A stretch of 64,000 nucleotides of DNA from JAJZGK01 sp035538795 (lineage in GTDB: Bacteria > Pseudomonadota > Alphaproteobacteria > Rhodospirillales > Magnetospirillaceae): assembly GCA_035538795.1 (NCBI GenBank), contig DATLJS010000037.1:1-64000 (forward strand). Direction: 5' to 3'. How positions within the stretch are numbered: the stretch's first letter is position 1; each line of letters opens with the position of its first letter. Positions 44,229 through 53,586 of this stretch are shown here, piece after piece. The notes beneath the pieces were generated by a model. That model was not told where the DNA came from and did no database searches. It worked only from the letters and a program-made list of their open reading frames with translations. Both the position numbers and the translations under genes were made by a program.

Positions 44229-46217
44229 TCACAGCGCCGCTCTGCTTTGATCTGAAATCGACATTTCGGCGTCGCCGCCCTTTCGCTCCAGCACCTTGGC
44301 GATCACGCGGGTCAGGTTGGCCAAACTGACCGGTTTGGCCAAATAATCATCCATTCCGGCCGCCAGACAGAGAATCTCGTCCTCGCGGAAGGCGTTGGCG
44401 GTCATCGCCACGATGGGAACGTGCCGCCAAGGCGCCGGCAAGGCGCGAATGGCTCGCGTCGCCGCCAAGCCGTCCATCACCGGCATCTGCAGATCCATCA
44501 GGATCAGGTCGAACGGTTCACCGGCGCCCGCCGCCGCCAGAGCCGCTTCGCCGTTGGCCGCCACCGTCACCTTGTGCCCTCCCTGGGCCAGCATGGCGCG
44601 GGCCACTTTCTGGTTCACCGGGTTATCCTCGACCACCAGAATGCGCAACGGCGACAACTTGGGCACAGGCTGGTTCTCGACGGCCAAAGCCACCGCCGGA
44701 GCCGGAGCCAAAGGCAAGGTGAACCAGAAACGGCTTCCCCGACCGGGCTGACTGTCGACGCCGATTTCGCCGCCCATGCGGGTAACCAGGCGTTTGCAGA
44801 TGGCTAGTCCCAGGCCGGTGCCGCCATACCGCCGCGACAGAGATCCGTCGGCCTGGACGAATTCCGTGAACAATCGTCCCTGAGACACCTCGTCGATGCC
44901 GATGCCGCTATCCGACACCGTGAAACGCACCCATAAAGCCCCCGGCGCCGCACCCGAGGAATCGACGGCCAAAGCGATGCCCCCCAAATCCGTGTACTTT
45001 AGGGCATTGCTGAGCAGGTTGGACAATATCTGCCGCAGGCGCCGCGGATCGCCCAGCACGTTTGTCGGCAAATCCGGATCGAACTTTAGATCGACCCGCA
45101 AACCTCGGGCGCGGGCTTGCGGCTGTATCAGCGCCAATGTTTGCGATACCAACCGCCCAAGGTCGAACGCCAAGGATTCCAGCGGCAGTTCCTCGGCGTC
45201 CAAATGCGACAAATCCAGGATATCGTCGAGGATGCCCAGCAGGGATTGAGAAGATTCGCCGATCGTTTCCAGATATTCCCGCTGCTGCGGCGACAACTCC
45301 GTTCCCGTCGCCATTTCCACCATGCCCAACACGCCGCTTAGAGGCGTGCGGATTTCGTGGCTGATCATGGCCAGGAAAGCCGTTTTGGCTCGATCGCTCC
45401 GCTCGGCCTCGGCCTTGGCAGCCTGCAGGGCGATTTCAAAGCGCTTCCGCTCCGTAATATCGTAGACCCAGGCGATGATCGCATTTTCCACCAGATCCGG
45501 GTACGCCTCCAAGGTTATCAGCCCCCAGAAAGGCGCCCCGCTGGCGTCCTTCATCTCGGCCTCGGCGTCATGAACGAAGCCTTCCGCCTTGAACCGCTCC
45601 ACCAGCCGTTGACGGTCCTCGGCGCGGGCATAGAAAGCCGACGTGTCCCTCCCGATCAATTGCCCGACGCTGAGACCGAACAATTGCCCGGCGCGGGGAT
45701 TGGCATAGACGATGGCGCCATCTTCAAGACGGCTGATAACCGTCGCCACCGGGCTTTTCGACAACAGCGCCGCCGAACGTGCTCGTTGACGGGAAATCTC
45801 CGTCTCGGCCCGGTGCCGTTGGGTAATGTCGCGGAAAAACCAGGCCCGGGCCACAACCTGTCCCTGGCTGTCACGGACCGGGGAGGCATAGCGCTCGACG
45901 ACCCGTCCGTCCAGAAAGCGGATCAGGTCTTCGCCGCCCTCTTCCGGATGATCGTAATAATTCTGCGCCCGAACAAGGAAGCCTTCGGGATCGACCACCC
46001 GCTCGCAGGCCTGCGCAATCAGCGCATGGGTGTTCATGTGCACTTCCACATGTGCCCGGTCGAAGCGCCAGAGTCTTAAGAAAGCGGCGTTGAAATGCAA
46101 AATCTTACGAGAGGAGTCCACGACGAGAACGCCATCGCGAGACGATTCCAGCAAACTGCTCAACAGAGCGGAATCACTGGCGGAAAAACCCGTTTGATCT
46201 GCAGTTTCAGAGGCCAT
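44229..46217 (-). CDS. Cytoplasmic hybrid histidine kinase (PAS-PAS-HisKA-HATPase-REC)
   Basis: A 662-residue soluble kinase without membrane helices. It has two PAS domains (about 20-130 and 145-260), HisKA (MISHEIRTPLSG), HATPase (NLLSNALKYT, DSGIGIDE, GTGLGLAICKRL) and a receiver (VEDNPVNQKVARAML, phospho-Asp in LILMDLQMPVMDG, KPVSLANL). It senses an intracellular signal through PAS. No Hpt or output gene is adjacent; the EAL gene lies upstream on the same strand with an 83-bp gap, and the orphan ccoQ-like gene lies downstream. Confidence 0.92.
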   Translation of the reverse strand: MASETADQTGFSASDSALLSSLLESSRDGVLVVDSSRKILHFNAAFLRLWRFDRAHVEVHMNTHALIAQACERVVDPEGFLVRAQNYYDHPEEGGEDLIRFLDGRVVERYASPVRDSQGQVVARAWFFRDITQRHRAETEISRQRARSAALLSKSPVATVISRLEDGAIVYANPRAGQLFGLSVGQLIGRDTSAFYARAEDRQRLVERFKAEGFVHDAEAEMKDASGAPFWGLITLEAYPDLVENAIIAWVYDITERKRFEIALQAAKAEAERSDRAKTAFLAMISHEIRTPLSGVLGMVEMATGTELSPQQREYLETIGESSQSLLGILDDILDLSHLDAEELPLESLAFDLGRLVSQTLALIQPQARARGLRVDLKFDPDLPTNVLGDPRRLRQILSNLLSNALKYTDLGGIALAVDSSGAAPGALWVRFTVSDSGIGIDEVSQGRLFTEFVQADGSLSRRYGGTGLGLAICKRLVTRMGGEIGVDSQPGRGSRFWFTLPLAPAPAVALAVENQPVPKLSPLRILVVEDNPVNQKVARAMLAQGGHKVTVAANGEAALAAAGAGEPFDLILMDLQMPVMDGLAATRAIRALPAPWRHVPIVAMTANAFREDEILCLAAGMDDYLAKPVSLANLTRVIAKVLERKGGDAEMSISDQSRAAL

Positions 46218-46300
46218 TCAGACCCATCCCTTATTTATTTCCCCATATCAGCGTAGAGAAATATGCACGGATTCCTCAACTGTCCATAAGGAAGGGATAC

Positions 46301-48016
46301 TTATGATTTCGGCGAGAAATACAGAACGTCGTTTCTCCATGAGGTGTTTGGCATGATCCAACCCGCTTTGCCGTCGGAAAGCTGGGGACGCATGGGCTTG
46401 CCGAAATAGTAGCCTTGTCCGTAACGCACATTGTAGAGCCGCAACAGATTGGCGGTTTCGGGGTTTTCAATATGCTCGGCGATGGTGGCGATCTTCAGCT
46501 CGCGGCAAAGCTGCGATATGGCCCGCAAAAAGGGAAGACTCTTGCCCGTGTCCACGGCCTCCCGCACGTAGCTGCCGTCGATTTTCACATGATCCACATC
46601 CAACGCCCGCAGATAATGGAAAGCCGCCGAACCGGCGCCGAAATCGTCCAACCCGACCAGATGCCCCCGCGAACGGATTTCCTGAATCACCGCGTTCACC
46701 ACCTGAAGGTCGTGGATGGCCGCCGATTCGGTCAATTCGAACATCAATCGGCCGCGCAGATCCGTCGCCGAATGAATCAGATGCAGCAAACGGGCGGCGA
46801 TGGCGGCGTTGGACAAAGACCGGCCCGACAGATTGATGGCGAACTTTAGCCCCTTTTCGGCCCCCGCCCCCTCCCGCATGAAGCTGATCGCCCGCGACAG
46901 AATGGCCAGATCCAATTCCCCGGCCATGCCAACATCCTCGGCGAAGGTCACGGTGCCGTAAGGCGATTCGCCGCCGGCAAACCGCACCAGCCCCTCGAAA
47001 TGATGAACCGCGTTGTTCCACAGATCGACGATCGGCTGGAAATGCAGGTCGAAATCGCCGCTGCCGATCAGTTCCTTGACCTCACGCATCTTGCTGACCG
47101 TGGAGGAAAGCTGCGATTTCGCCGATCGCGCCAGATCATCCAGGGAACCGCCGCCGTCAGCCGTAAAGCGGTTGATGGTATAAATCAGGGCGTTGGTCGC
47201 CTCTTCCACCGAAACGCCCTCGGAATCCAGGGCGAAGCTGGCGGACTTCGGCTCCACCGACAAAGCGCCCCCGGCCAGAGAGCGGGTCAGTTCGACAATG
47301 CGGCTTTCAATATCCTCGGGCGAGACGTCCTTGCCATGGATGATGCCATATTTGTTTTCGCCGAAATCCGCAGCGCCGTCTCCCCCCAGGGAACAGCGCT
47401 GCAATTCCTCGGTAAAGCGGTCGATAAACTTGGCCGATCCCTCGGCCCCCAAAGCGCTCCGCAGTTCGGTGATCTGGGGAATATCCAGCAACGTCAGCTG
47501 ATAATTTTCGCCTTGGCCGTCGGGATTTTCCTTTATCACCGTTTCGGCCAGGTTTTCCAGCCCGTCCTTGTCCAGCAGCCCGCCGTCCCGCCGGCGATGC
47601 ACGCCGCTGGCCAGGGTGCCGCTATGGGTCAGAACCAGCAGAAGCCGCCCGGGCTTGTCGGGATGGCGATAGCCGCACAGGGCCACCGGAGTTTCGCCTC
47701 CCTCGGGCGTGTCCACCTGCAGGAGAACGTGGCGGACGCGAGATCCCGAAGCCATCCGCTTCAAAGCGCTTTTCAACCTCGGACGATCACCGTCCCGGAT
47801 AATGTCGCTCAGATTGCCTTCAGCCAGCAAGCGCGCCGGACGGCCCACCAGCGACATGGCGGCGCCGATGGCGAACATAATACGGCCGTCATCGGTGGTT
47901 TCCAGCAGCAGATCGGCCGCCGCGAAGGCAAAGGCGACATAAGCCTTGGTCGACCGACCCAGCCCGGGATCAGGCTCGTCAAATCGATCGTCACCCGGCT
48001 CGAGCTGATGCTCCAT
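46301..48016 (-). CDS. EAL-domain protein with degenerate GGDEF region
   Basis: A 571-residue soluble protein. Residues about 30-130 look PAS-like, about 140-290 correspond in position to a GGDEF domain but keep no GGDEF motif, and about 310-560 form an EAL domain. The EAL motif reads FEGLVRF; other active-site residues are kept (FAINLSG, FELTES, DDFGAGSAAF, KIDGSYV, AEHIEN, YGQGYYFGKPM). A c-di-GMP phosphodiesterase is the likely role, with the lost GGDEF region as a regulatory site. ATG 48016 is the start. The C-terminal extension after GKPM is short and unusual. Confidence 0.82.
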   Translation of the reverse strand: MEHQLEPGDDRFDEPDPGLGRSTKAYVAFAFAAADLLLETTDDGRIMFAIGAAMSLVGRPARLLAEGNLSDIIRDGDRPRLKSALKRMASGSRVRHVLLQVDTPEGGETPVALCGYRHPDKPGRLLLVLTHSGTLASGVHRRRDGGLLDKDGLENLAETVIKENPDGQGENYQLTLLDIPQITELRSALGAEGSAKFIDRFTEELQRCSLGGDGAADFGENKYGIIHGKDVSPEDIESRIVELTRSLAGGALSVEPKSASFALDSEGVSVEEATNALIYTINRFTADGGGSLDDLARSAKSQLSSTVSKMREVKELIGSGDFDLHFQPIVDLWNNAVHHFEGLVRFAGGESPYGTVTFAEDVGMAGELDLAILSRAISFMREGAGAEKGLKFAINLSGRSLSNAAIAARLLHLIHSATDLRGRLMFELTESAAIHDLQVVNAVIQEIRSRGHLVGLDDFGAGSAAFHYLRALDVDHVKIDGSYVREAVDTGKSLPFLRAISQLCRELKIATIAEHIENPETANLLRLYNVRYGQGYYFGKPMRPQLSDGKAGWIMPNTSWRNDVLYFSPKS

Positions 48017-48135
48017 GCGCCCAGAACCCCGCAGTCATGACATTGCTCTCCCCAGAGCAGGTTGCCGCATCATATGCCATCATTCTCACGCCGACCACAT
48101 CTACTCTGACAGGGCTGGCAGACAAACTTCCACCA

Positions 48136-48783
48136 TCAGCCCGTGCCGCGGCATACGGAAACATGGGCACTCAGGCGCCAGACGGCAAAACCACAGGCGA
48201 TGCCTAAGCCAATCCCGGCAACGACGTCGCTGATCCAGTGATAGTCGCACAGCAGCAATCCCGCCGCGACCAAAGCCACGGGGCAAGCATTCAACCAACG
48301 CCAACGCGGCAAGGCGCACCACAAGACCGTCATGGGGGCCGCGATCATGGTGCTGTGCCCGGATGGAAACGCCCCCCAGCCGCGGCCGCCATGGAAAAAG
48401 TCAAAAACGAAAACCCCGTCACGGATCCAGGACGGGTTATTCTCGACCCAAGTTTCCGGCCAGGTCCGGCTGAACGCCAGCTTCAAACCGCTTTTCAGTA
48501 TTCCTGCCACCAATAGAGCCAGCAACAGCGCCAACAGGATCCGCCAGACCATCGGCGACCGCCAGCCCCGCAAAGCGGTAAAGGCCGCCAAAGCCAGCCC
48601 GGCCAGGGAGAACGATCCGCCGAGTTCGGCGATTTCCGTCAACATGCGGATAACGGCAATATTCTTGAACTGACTGGCATAGGCGAATTCCGCCCACGGG
48701 CGGTCCAGCCACAAAATCGAGGTGGCGATCAGTCCCAGCCACATTAAGACAATGATGGCCGCATTGAAGCCAGACCGTGCCAT
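48136..48783 (-). CDS. PAP2-family membrane phosphatase
   Basis: A 215-residue polytopic protein with a PAP2 active site: KLAFSRTWPETW (a loose KX6RP), AFPSGHSTMIAAP and CDYHWISDVVAG (the SRX5HX3D region, with the first Ser-Arg pair lost). It probably removes phosphate from a lipid carrier or lipid A at the periplasmic face. It is distinct from the PAP2 gene at 2988. It has its own position between the signalling block and a terminator; no partner is evident. Confidence 0.83.
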   Translation of the reverse strand: MARSGFNAAIIVLMWLGLIATSILWLDRPWAEFAYASQFKNIAVIRMLTEIAELGGSFSLAGLALAAFTALRGWRSPMVWRILLALLLALLVAGILKSGLKLAFSRTWPETWVENNPSWIRDGVFVFDFFHGGRGWGAFPSGHSTMIAAPMTVLWCALPRWRWLNACPVALVAAGLLLCDYHWISDVVAGIGLGIACGFAVWRLSAHVSVCRGTG

Positions 48784-48803
48784 CGCAACTCCTCCGCAAA
48801 CGC

Positions 48804-48834
48804 AAAACGCCGGCCCTGTCGAGGCCGGCGTTTT
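48804..48834 (-). terminator. Intrinsic terminator after the coiled-coil lipoprotein gene
   Basis: AAAACGCCGGCC (48804-48815) pairs perfectly with GGCCGGCGTTTT (48823-48834), with a 7-nt loop. It is placed to end the transcript from 48861-49967 before the PAP2 gene. Confidence 0.85.
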
Positions 48835-48860
48835 CCGAATACCCTGCCGAAAAAATCCGC

Positions 48861-49967
48861 TTAACGGACGAACACCTGAACTTCGCCGTTGCTGGCCGAA
48901 GGACTGGACGCCTGCGATGTGCGGACACGGTCGTTGGGCAGCCCCATCTGAGTGAGCGAACGCAGGACGGACTGAGCATTGCGGATCGAAGCCGCTTCGC
49001 CCACCGAGGAAACACCCGGAGCCCCACCGGCGGGAGCCACGGCGACAACCTCGAACACGGCGTTCGGACGGCGGTCCAGGGCGCCCTTGACGGCGGTGTA
49101 AAGAGCGTCTTCGTAATTCACGTTGGGACGATCAAAGCGGATAACCACCAACGGACGCTCGGTCGTCGCGACCGGAGCCGCCGAGAACGGGCTGACCGGA
49201 GCGGCACCGGCCCCCAGGCGGGCACCCGACAACGACGAGCCGTACAACTGACCGTTCTTGATGGAAACGGCCAGCGTGTTCAGATCGGTGCGCTCGTTCG
49301 ACAGATACTGCTGCTGACGCTGGGCGTCAGCGGACAATTCGGTCAGCAGGCGTTCGATCAGCACGGTGGTGCGGCTGGTTTCGTCTTCCAGCACACGCAG
49401 CTGGCGGTGGTCCTCGTCCACGGCGCCCGACAACGAACGGGCGGCACGGACCGATTCCAGCAGATAGGCGGCCATGCCGGACGTGGACGCCACGTCGGTG
49501 GTCAGGCGGTTCATCGCCAGCACGTCTTCATTGATGCGGTCCAGCTCGCTCTGAGCTTCGTTCCACTGCTGCACCAGAATCGGGTTGCCCGGAGTGGTTC
49601 CCACCTGCAAACGCGCCTCGATGGCGGCGATGGTGCCGTGGAAACGCTGGGAATCCTGGACAGTCTGAGTCCGAACCTGCTGCAGGCGGTCATTCTGACT
49701 GTTCAGCGTGGACTGCAACTGGGTCAGGTCATTGCGCAGGGCAATCACCTTGCCACCGACAAACGTGCCCGTGGGCTGGCCCGGCGTCACCGACTGGGCC
49801 GTCAGCGGAGCGGAGGTCACCGCAGGCTGGCCGGCAGTCTGCGAGGACGCACCACCCGACGAGCCGTCAGGCGTCAGGGACGGAAAGAGAGATTCATCGA
49901 CGAAAGAGCATCCGCCGAGAAGAATCGCCGCGGCCAACGCGGCGGAATGGGTCAGACGAAAGGCCAT
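48861..49967 (-). CDS. Coiled-coil lipoprotein of unknown function
   Basis: A 368-residue lipoprotein: signal peptide with lipobox LLGGC, a low-complexity Ser/Gly/Thr stretch, and a long helical, coiled-coil middle (about 75-245, rich in Gln, Leu and Arg). The C-terminal domain (about 280-368) begins RPLVVIRFDRPNVNYEDALY and reads like an OmpA-like or periplasmic alpha/beta domain (VFEVVAVAPAGG, AQSVLRSLTQMGLPNDRV). It may bridge outer membrane and peptidoglycan. ATG 49967 is taken as the start because GTG 49979 has no spacing from AAGG. No precise family is named. Confidence 0.7.
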   Translation of the reverse strand: MAFRLTHSAALAAAILLGGCSFVDESLFPSLTPDGSSGGASSQTAGQPAVTSAPLTAQSVTPGQPTGTFVGGKVIALRNDLTQLQSTLNSQNDRLQQVRTQTVQDSQRFHGTIAAIEARLQVGTTPGNPILVQQWNEAQSELDRINEDVLAMNRLTTDVASTSGMAAYLLESVRAARSLSGAVDEDHRQLRVLEDETSRTTVLIERLLTELSADAQRQQQYLSNERTDLNTLAVSIKNGQLYGSSLSGARLGAGAAPVSPFSAAPVATTERPLVVIRFDRPNVNYEDALYTAVKGALDRRPNAVFEVVAVAPAGGAPGVSSVGEAASIRNAQSVLRSLTQMGLPNDRVRTSQASSPSASNGEVQVFVR

Positions 49968-50236
49968 CGGGCAGGGCACCTTGACTCGCGAGTTGTGATC
50001 GATGCGGCCGGATCAGGTATATCGAGAAGCTTCGGGAATAAAAGAATTTGCTCCCCCAGCAAATCAGCGGGGAGTGTACCCAAACCCCGGCAGCGCCACA
50101 AGCCGGTTTTACCCCCTTCTTTCCACAACCGTCAAATCACAGAACGCCGGGAACCGCGCCTTGCACTCATTTAACATTGCCGCAGGAAAGCACTTGCACT
50201 GAAAACCCGCTTGGACTAAGTTCCCGTCCTCCACGC

Positions 50237-50326
50237 GGAGGGGTGACAGAGTGGCCGATTGTGGCGGTCTCGAAAACCGTTGTACCAGCGATGGTACCGT
50301 GGGTTCGAATCCCACCCCCTCCGCCA
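50237..50326 (+). tRNA. tRNA-Ser (anticodon CGA)
   Basis: A 90-nt tRNA with a long class II variable arm and encoded CCA. The acceptor stem is GGAGGGG / CCCCTCC, the T-loop is GGTTCGAATCC, and the anticodon loop CTCGAAA gives CGA, reading UCG codons. It marks the left edge of the accessory region that follows, a common integration site. Confidence 0.95.
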
Positions 50327-50506
50327 GACTTCCTTCTTATTTCATTGAAAAATATGCGTTTGGTTGGGGAGGCATAATGCCAACCCCCAAACCAACCCCC
50401 AAACGGCTCCTGGATTGTCGCGGACTGTGAGGCACAGACGCGGTCAAAACGGCTTTGAATCTGTCCGGGAAAAGGGGAACGCCCCGTCCACCATCCGATA
50501 ATCAGA
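50327..50506. other. Region next to the tRNA with a tandem 12-bp repeat
   Basis: It contains a 12-bp unit CCAACCCCCAAA twice in a row (50380-50403). The repeat sits inside a 17-codon frame (50377-50430) that starts with ATG after a perfect GGGGAGG. The frame could be the stub of an integrase gene that lay next to the tRNA, but it is too short to tell. A 15-bp palindrome GATAATC-A-GATTATC (50497-50511) spans the end of the next gene. Confidence 0.4.
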
Positions 50507-50848
50507 TTATCTTGGACCTCTCGGCTTCCCGAGCGGCCGCAGTGCCGCCATCATGTCGGTCTGTGAAAGCTCATGGCTCCAATACCGGAGCAGCACGTCC
50601 TCGTTCAGCAGCACCCAGGCCCGGACCAGTCTAAGGCCTGGGTTCAGCAGTTGGCCTCCGTCGATGATCCTGGGATTGTCGGATATCGACACGCTGACCA
50701 CGTCCCGTAAGGTCAACTGCTGGCCGTGCTGACGTGACACCTCGACTCTCGGCCCATCCCGGCTGACATCCCGCGTCAAGAGACACGCCGTCATGGGCAG
50801 GCCGGTATCTTCCGGGGCCAGCGTCGGAATCGTAGTCGTTGCCTGCAT
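50507..50848 (-). CDS. Hypothetical protein of the accessory region
   Basis: A 113-residue frame from ATG 50848 to TAA 50507, rich in charged residues, with no signal peptide, membrane helix or family motif that I recognise. A longer frame to 51082 overlaps the next gene and looks spurious. A strong AAGGAGG at 50890-50896 does not serve this frame: it precedes an ATG followed by a stop after five codons. That hints at a frameshift or a lost start. Confidence 0.4.
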   Translation of the reverse strand: MQATTTIPTLAPEDTGLPMTACLLTRDVSRDGPRVEVSRQHGQQLTLRDVVSVSISDNPRIIDGGQLLNPGLRLVRAWVLLNEDVLLRYWSHELSQTDMMAALRPLGKPRGPR

Positions 50849-50990
50849 GGCGGCCAGGATTTCACTTACCTTGATACATCTCGTCGGAACCTCCTTGTGA
50901 TGGCGGGCGGATCGCCCAAGCCAAACAGCCGCGCCGCCGCAAACGCGAGCAGCGCGATGTGAAACGATGGGAAATTTGAAGAAAGCGGCG

Positions 50991-51839
50991 TCAGTCCTGC
51001 CGCTGCGGCATATCCACCGGGAAAATCGACAGGATGGTGTTTTCCGTCTCGATGATGTCCCTTGGCGGCACGGGCTGCCCATTGCGCATGACGCACTGAA
51101 GGTTGCTCTGCGATCTGAGCTGACGGGCGCGGTTCCAATTGGTGGTCCCGAGATAGACCGGCCAGCTTTTCCCTGACGGAGCCCGAATGATCGTTCCGGC
51201 GGAAAGGGCCTCGACCTTCCTTCTGAGGAGGTGAAGCCGGCTCATTCTGGTGTGCTGCGGGTTCAAAATCACATCAAGAGACGTTGCCGCCTCGAAAAAC
51301 CGCTCTTCCAGGGACTCGTAGCGAACCCGGACGCCCTTCTGACGGTTGCCGCTCTGATAGCACAGCAGGTTGATCTCGCCGCACTCGATCCAGCCGATTT
51401 GCCTGGATTGCAGGGAAAATCTCCTGTCGCCGTTGGGGGCGAGACCGGCGACGACCTTTTCCGCCCTGTCTTCGGTGACATTGCCGGTCGAGCTGAACTG
51501 CTGTCTCGGTTCCAGGCATTTACCCACGCCGTTGCCGACGACATAAAGCTGGCCCATTCCCTTCGGATGGCTCGGCCCAGTCAAGGGGTTGTCGGCAGGA
51601 TTGAGCAGTTCCACCGCCAGCGATACCCGTTCGCCGCTGAATTCGCGCTCCAACCGGACCAATCCGTTGGCATCGGCGCATGTGTACCCCGCCGATAAGA
51701 CCAACTCCGGCAGGCCGCCGTTCCGCTTTTCGTAATTGCGCAGCGCCTCGATAAGCCAGTCAGCATAGTGCGTGGTGATATCTTGGTTATTGGAATCAAA
51801 CTGAAATGAAATAAGGACAATGTCCAATTTAAGCACCAT
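50991..51839 (-). CDS. Hypothetical protein of the accessory region
   Basis: A 282-residue soluble protein from ATG 51839 (alternatives 51866 and TTG 51881). It begins MVLKLDIVLISFQFD and contains HYADWLIEALRNYEKRNG, NLLCYQSGNRQKGVRVRYES and TIIRAPSGKSWPVYLGTT. I recognise no family. The region upstream is AT-rich (51840-52003) and the codon use is less GC-biased than in the core genes, which suggests transfer. Confidence 0.55.
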   Translation of the reverse strand: MVLKLDIVLISFQFDSNNQDITTHYADWLIEALRNYEKRNGGLPELVLSAGYTCADANGLVRLEREFSGERVSLAVELLNPADNPLTGPSHPKGMGQLYVVGNGVGKCLEPRQQFSSTGNVTEDRAEKVVAGLAPNGDRRFSLQSRQIGWIECGEINLLCYQSGNRQKGVRVRYESLEERFFEAATSLDVILNPQHTRMSRLHLLRRKVEALSAGTIIRAPSGKSWPVYLGTTNWNRARQLRSQSNLQCVMRNGQPVPPRDIIETENTILSIFPVDMPQRQD

Positions 51840-52003
51840 ATATATTACATATAATATAGATGACATTTCGGATAAACTCAAGAATTACATATAGTTTTCG
51901 CACTAATATCGGTGTTTTTTGCCGAAAAAGGCCATGAATTTATTTGCTATGTATCTCATACTCTAAGAAAATGATTGCACTAATTTGAAAAATTGTCGGC
52001 ACA

Positions 52004-52558
52004 CTATTGTGCTGTGCCGGTTTTCGGACGGGGATGCTCGTCGAAAAATTTGACCAGCTCTTCCTTGGGAATGCGGACGATATTGGATTTTTCGTGATAG
52101 TAAGGGCCAACATCCAAATAGAAACACAGGTCACGAGGAGAGTCTCGCAGATCATAATTCATGATGAGGTATTTACTAGTTGTGTCAGCTTTCTCGCCAT
52201 GGCTCGCAACAAAAAATATCGCATGATAACGATATGGCGGAGAACTATTATCATGAACGTCTTCGCCAGCGATAACCCATTTACTCATATACTTGTATAG
52301 ACTTTCATTGCTTAACCCGTAAACGTTTTTGTCTTGGTGACCACAAAAAAAGAAACTAATGTACGCCCCTCGTGATCCAACATAATCCATATAGTTGAAG
52401 TTTGTTTCCACCTCGACATCCACATATTCGCCCCGTTCCTTATACGGATAAGGCGCGATATCATCATGCAGGGCGACAAATCGCAAATCGTCTGGAACGT
52501 CTCGCCACGAAACGCAGCCAGACAAAGCCAGCACGGATAGAATGCAAAGCCACCTCAT
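52004..52558 (-). CDS. Small lipoprotein, possible immunity protein
   Basis: A 184-residue lipoprotein with signal peptide MRWLCILSVLALSGC (lipobox LSGC). ATG 52558 follows GGAGGG by four bases. The mature part is acidic and aromatic, with many Tyr (EYVDVEVETNFNYMDYVG, YKYMSKWVIAGED). GC content is low compared with the core. It lies 95 bp downstream of the alpha/beta-hydrolase gene on the same strand. That arrangement, and export to the envelope, fits an immunity lipoprotein for a lipase effector; this is inference from context only. Confidence 0.6.
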   Translation of the reverse strand: MRWLCILSVLALSGCVSWRDVPDDLRFVALHDDIAPYPYKERGEYVDVEVETNFNYMDYVGSRGAYISFFFCGHQDKNVYGLSNESLYKYMSKWVIAGEDVHDNSSPPYRYHAIFFVASHGEKADTTSKYLIMNYDLRDSPRDLCFYLDVGPYYHEKSNIVRIPKEELVKFFDEHPRPKTGTAQ

Positions 52559-52653
52559 GTCACCCTCCGGCGCAATCCAGCGAGGCAACGCCTTTCGCCA
52601 TCGCCTCGCTGGTAGATTACGTCATGCAGGGGAAACTCGGCAATCCGGTGTGT

Positions 52654-53586
52654 TTATTTGTGCAGGAATTGCCCCACATCCGCGTGATTGATGTTGGCGT
52701 TGTAGTGATGATCAGCAACGCCATTCGGGTCACTGTTCCATTTTGTCCCGCGATCAGCCCAGAAATTGCCGTGAAACCCTGGCTTTTTCTTTGTTTCTTC
52801 CGTGGGATTGGCATTGACGTTGATCCATGTCCTCGCGTTGGACTTCACATCCGCAAAATTGCGTGATGAAAAGAGGCTTACTCCATCGAGTGTAATTAAT
52901 GCTCCGACTTGCTGCCCATTTTCCACCGTCCGTGCCGCCGCATCGGCGCCCATGCTGTGTCCGATCACTGCGATGTTATCGGAGCCGTAGGTGTCCGCTT
53001 GTTTGGCAAGCCAACTGCCGAGCGTCTCTGCGGGGGATGTGGCTGAATTTCCTCTGCCTCCGCCAAATTGAGGCACAGTTGCAGGAGCCTCAGGGTCATA
53101 AAGCTTCCCGTCGTTCGTGAAATATTTTATTTCCACACCGGGATGATCAGCCCGAAACTGCTTAAGGAGGCTCAAAATCGGCCCATTAGTTGTTCCGTCC
53201 GCGGCCCCTCCGACAAGAGCAATTGCCTGTTTTCCTTGAAGGGCGTCAACGACCTTCTGTCGAATATATTCTTTATCAACGTTTTCGCCATATGCACCCG
53301 ATGTGCCGTCTTTCGGAGCAAATTCTCCGCTTTGCTGTCCCATTCCACCTGGATAGTGCTTGTCGTTTCCCTTTCTCAATTGTCGTGACGGAGTTCGCCG
53401 AGGCTGCGGGAAGGCAACGCTCCGTCCCAGCCCCCAGGCCTTCCTGATCTCGTTGCCGGAAACACCGGCGTCGAGGAAGCCTTCGGCGGCGAACAGCCGC
53501 CATAGCCGGTCGGGATCGCGCTCCAGCGGTTGCAGGCCGGTATAGGCGAGATGAATACCGGCCTGCGCCATCTCTCCCTTGCTCAA
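52654..53586 (-). CDS. Alpha/beta-hydrolase (lipase-like) protein, 3' part of a frameshifted gene
   Basis: A 310-residue frame. Residues 1-65 (LERDPDRLWRLFAAEGF, GVSGNEIRKAWGLGR) form a head domain, then a linker. Then comes an alpha/beta-hydrolase with nucleophile motif IGHSMG (Ser211), an Asp candidate in LITLDGVSLF and His candidates in GVADHHYN or NINHADV. The frame continues upstream as LKHFHNASRAL, joining the 53583-53846 frame after a 1-bp shift near 53620. The original protein was therefore probably longer. The hydrolase with an adjacent lipoprotein suggests a secreted lipase effector, but no secretion genes are nearby. Confidence 0.6.
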   Translation of the reverse strand: MSKGEMAQAGIHLAYTGLQPLERDPDRLWRLFAAEGFLDAGVSGNEIRKAWGLGRSVAFPQPRRTPSRQLRKGNDKHYPGGMGQQSGEFAPKDGTSGAYGENVDKEYIRQKVVDALQGKQAIALVGGAADGTTNGPILSLLKQFRADHPGVEIKYFTNDGKLYDPEAPATVPQFGGGRGNSATSPAETLGSWLAKQADTYGSDNIAVIGHSMGADAAARTVENGQQVGALITLDGVSLFSSRNFADVKSNARTWINVNANPTEETKKKPGFHGNFWADRGTKWNSDPNGVADHHYNANINHADVGQFLHK

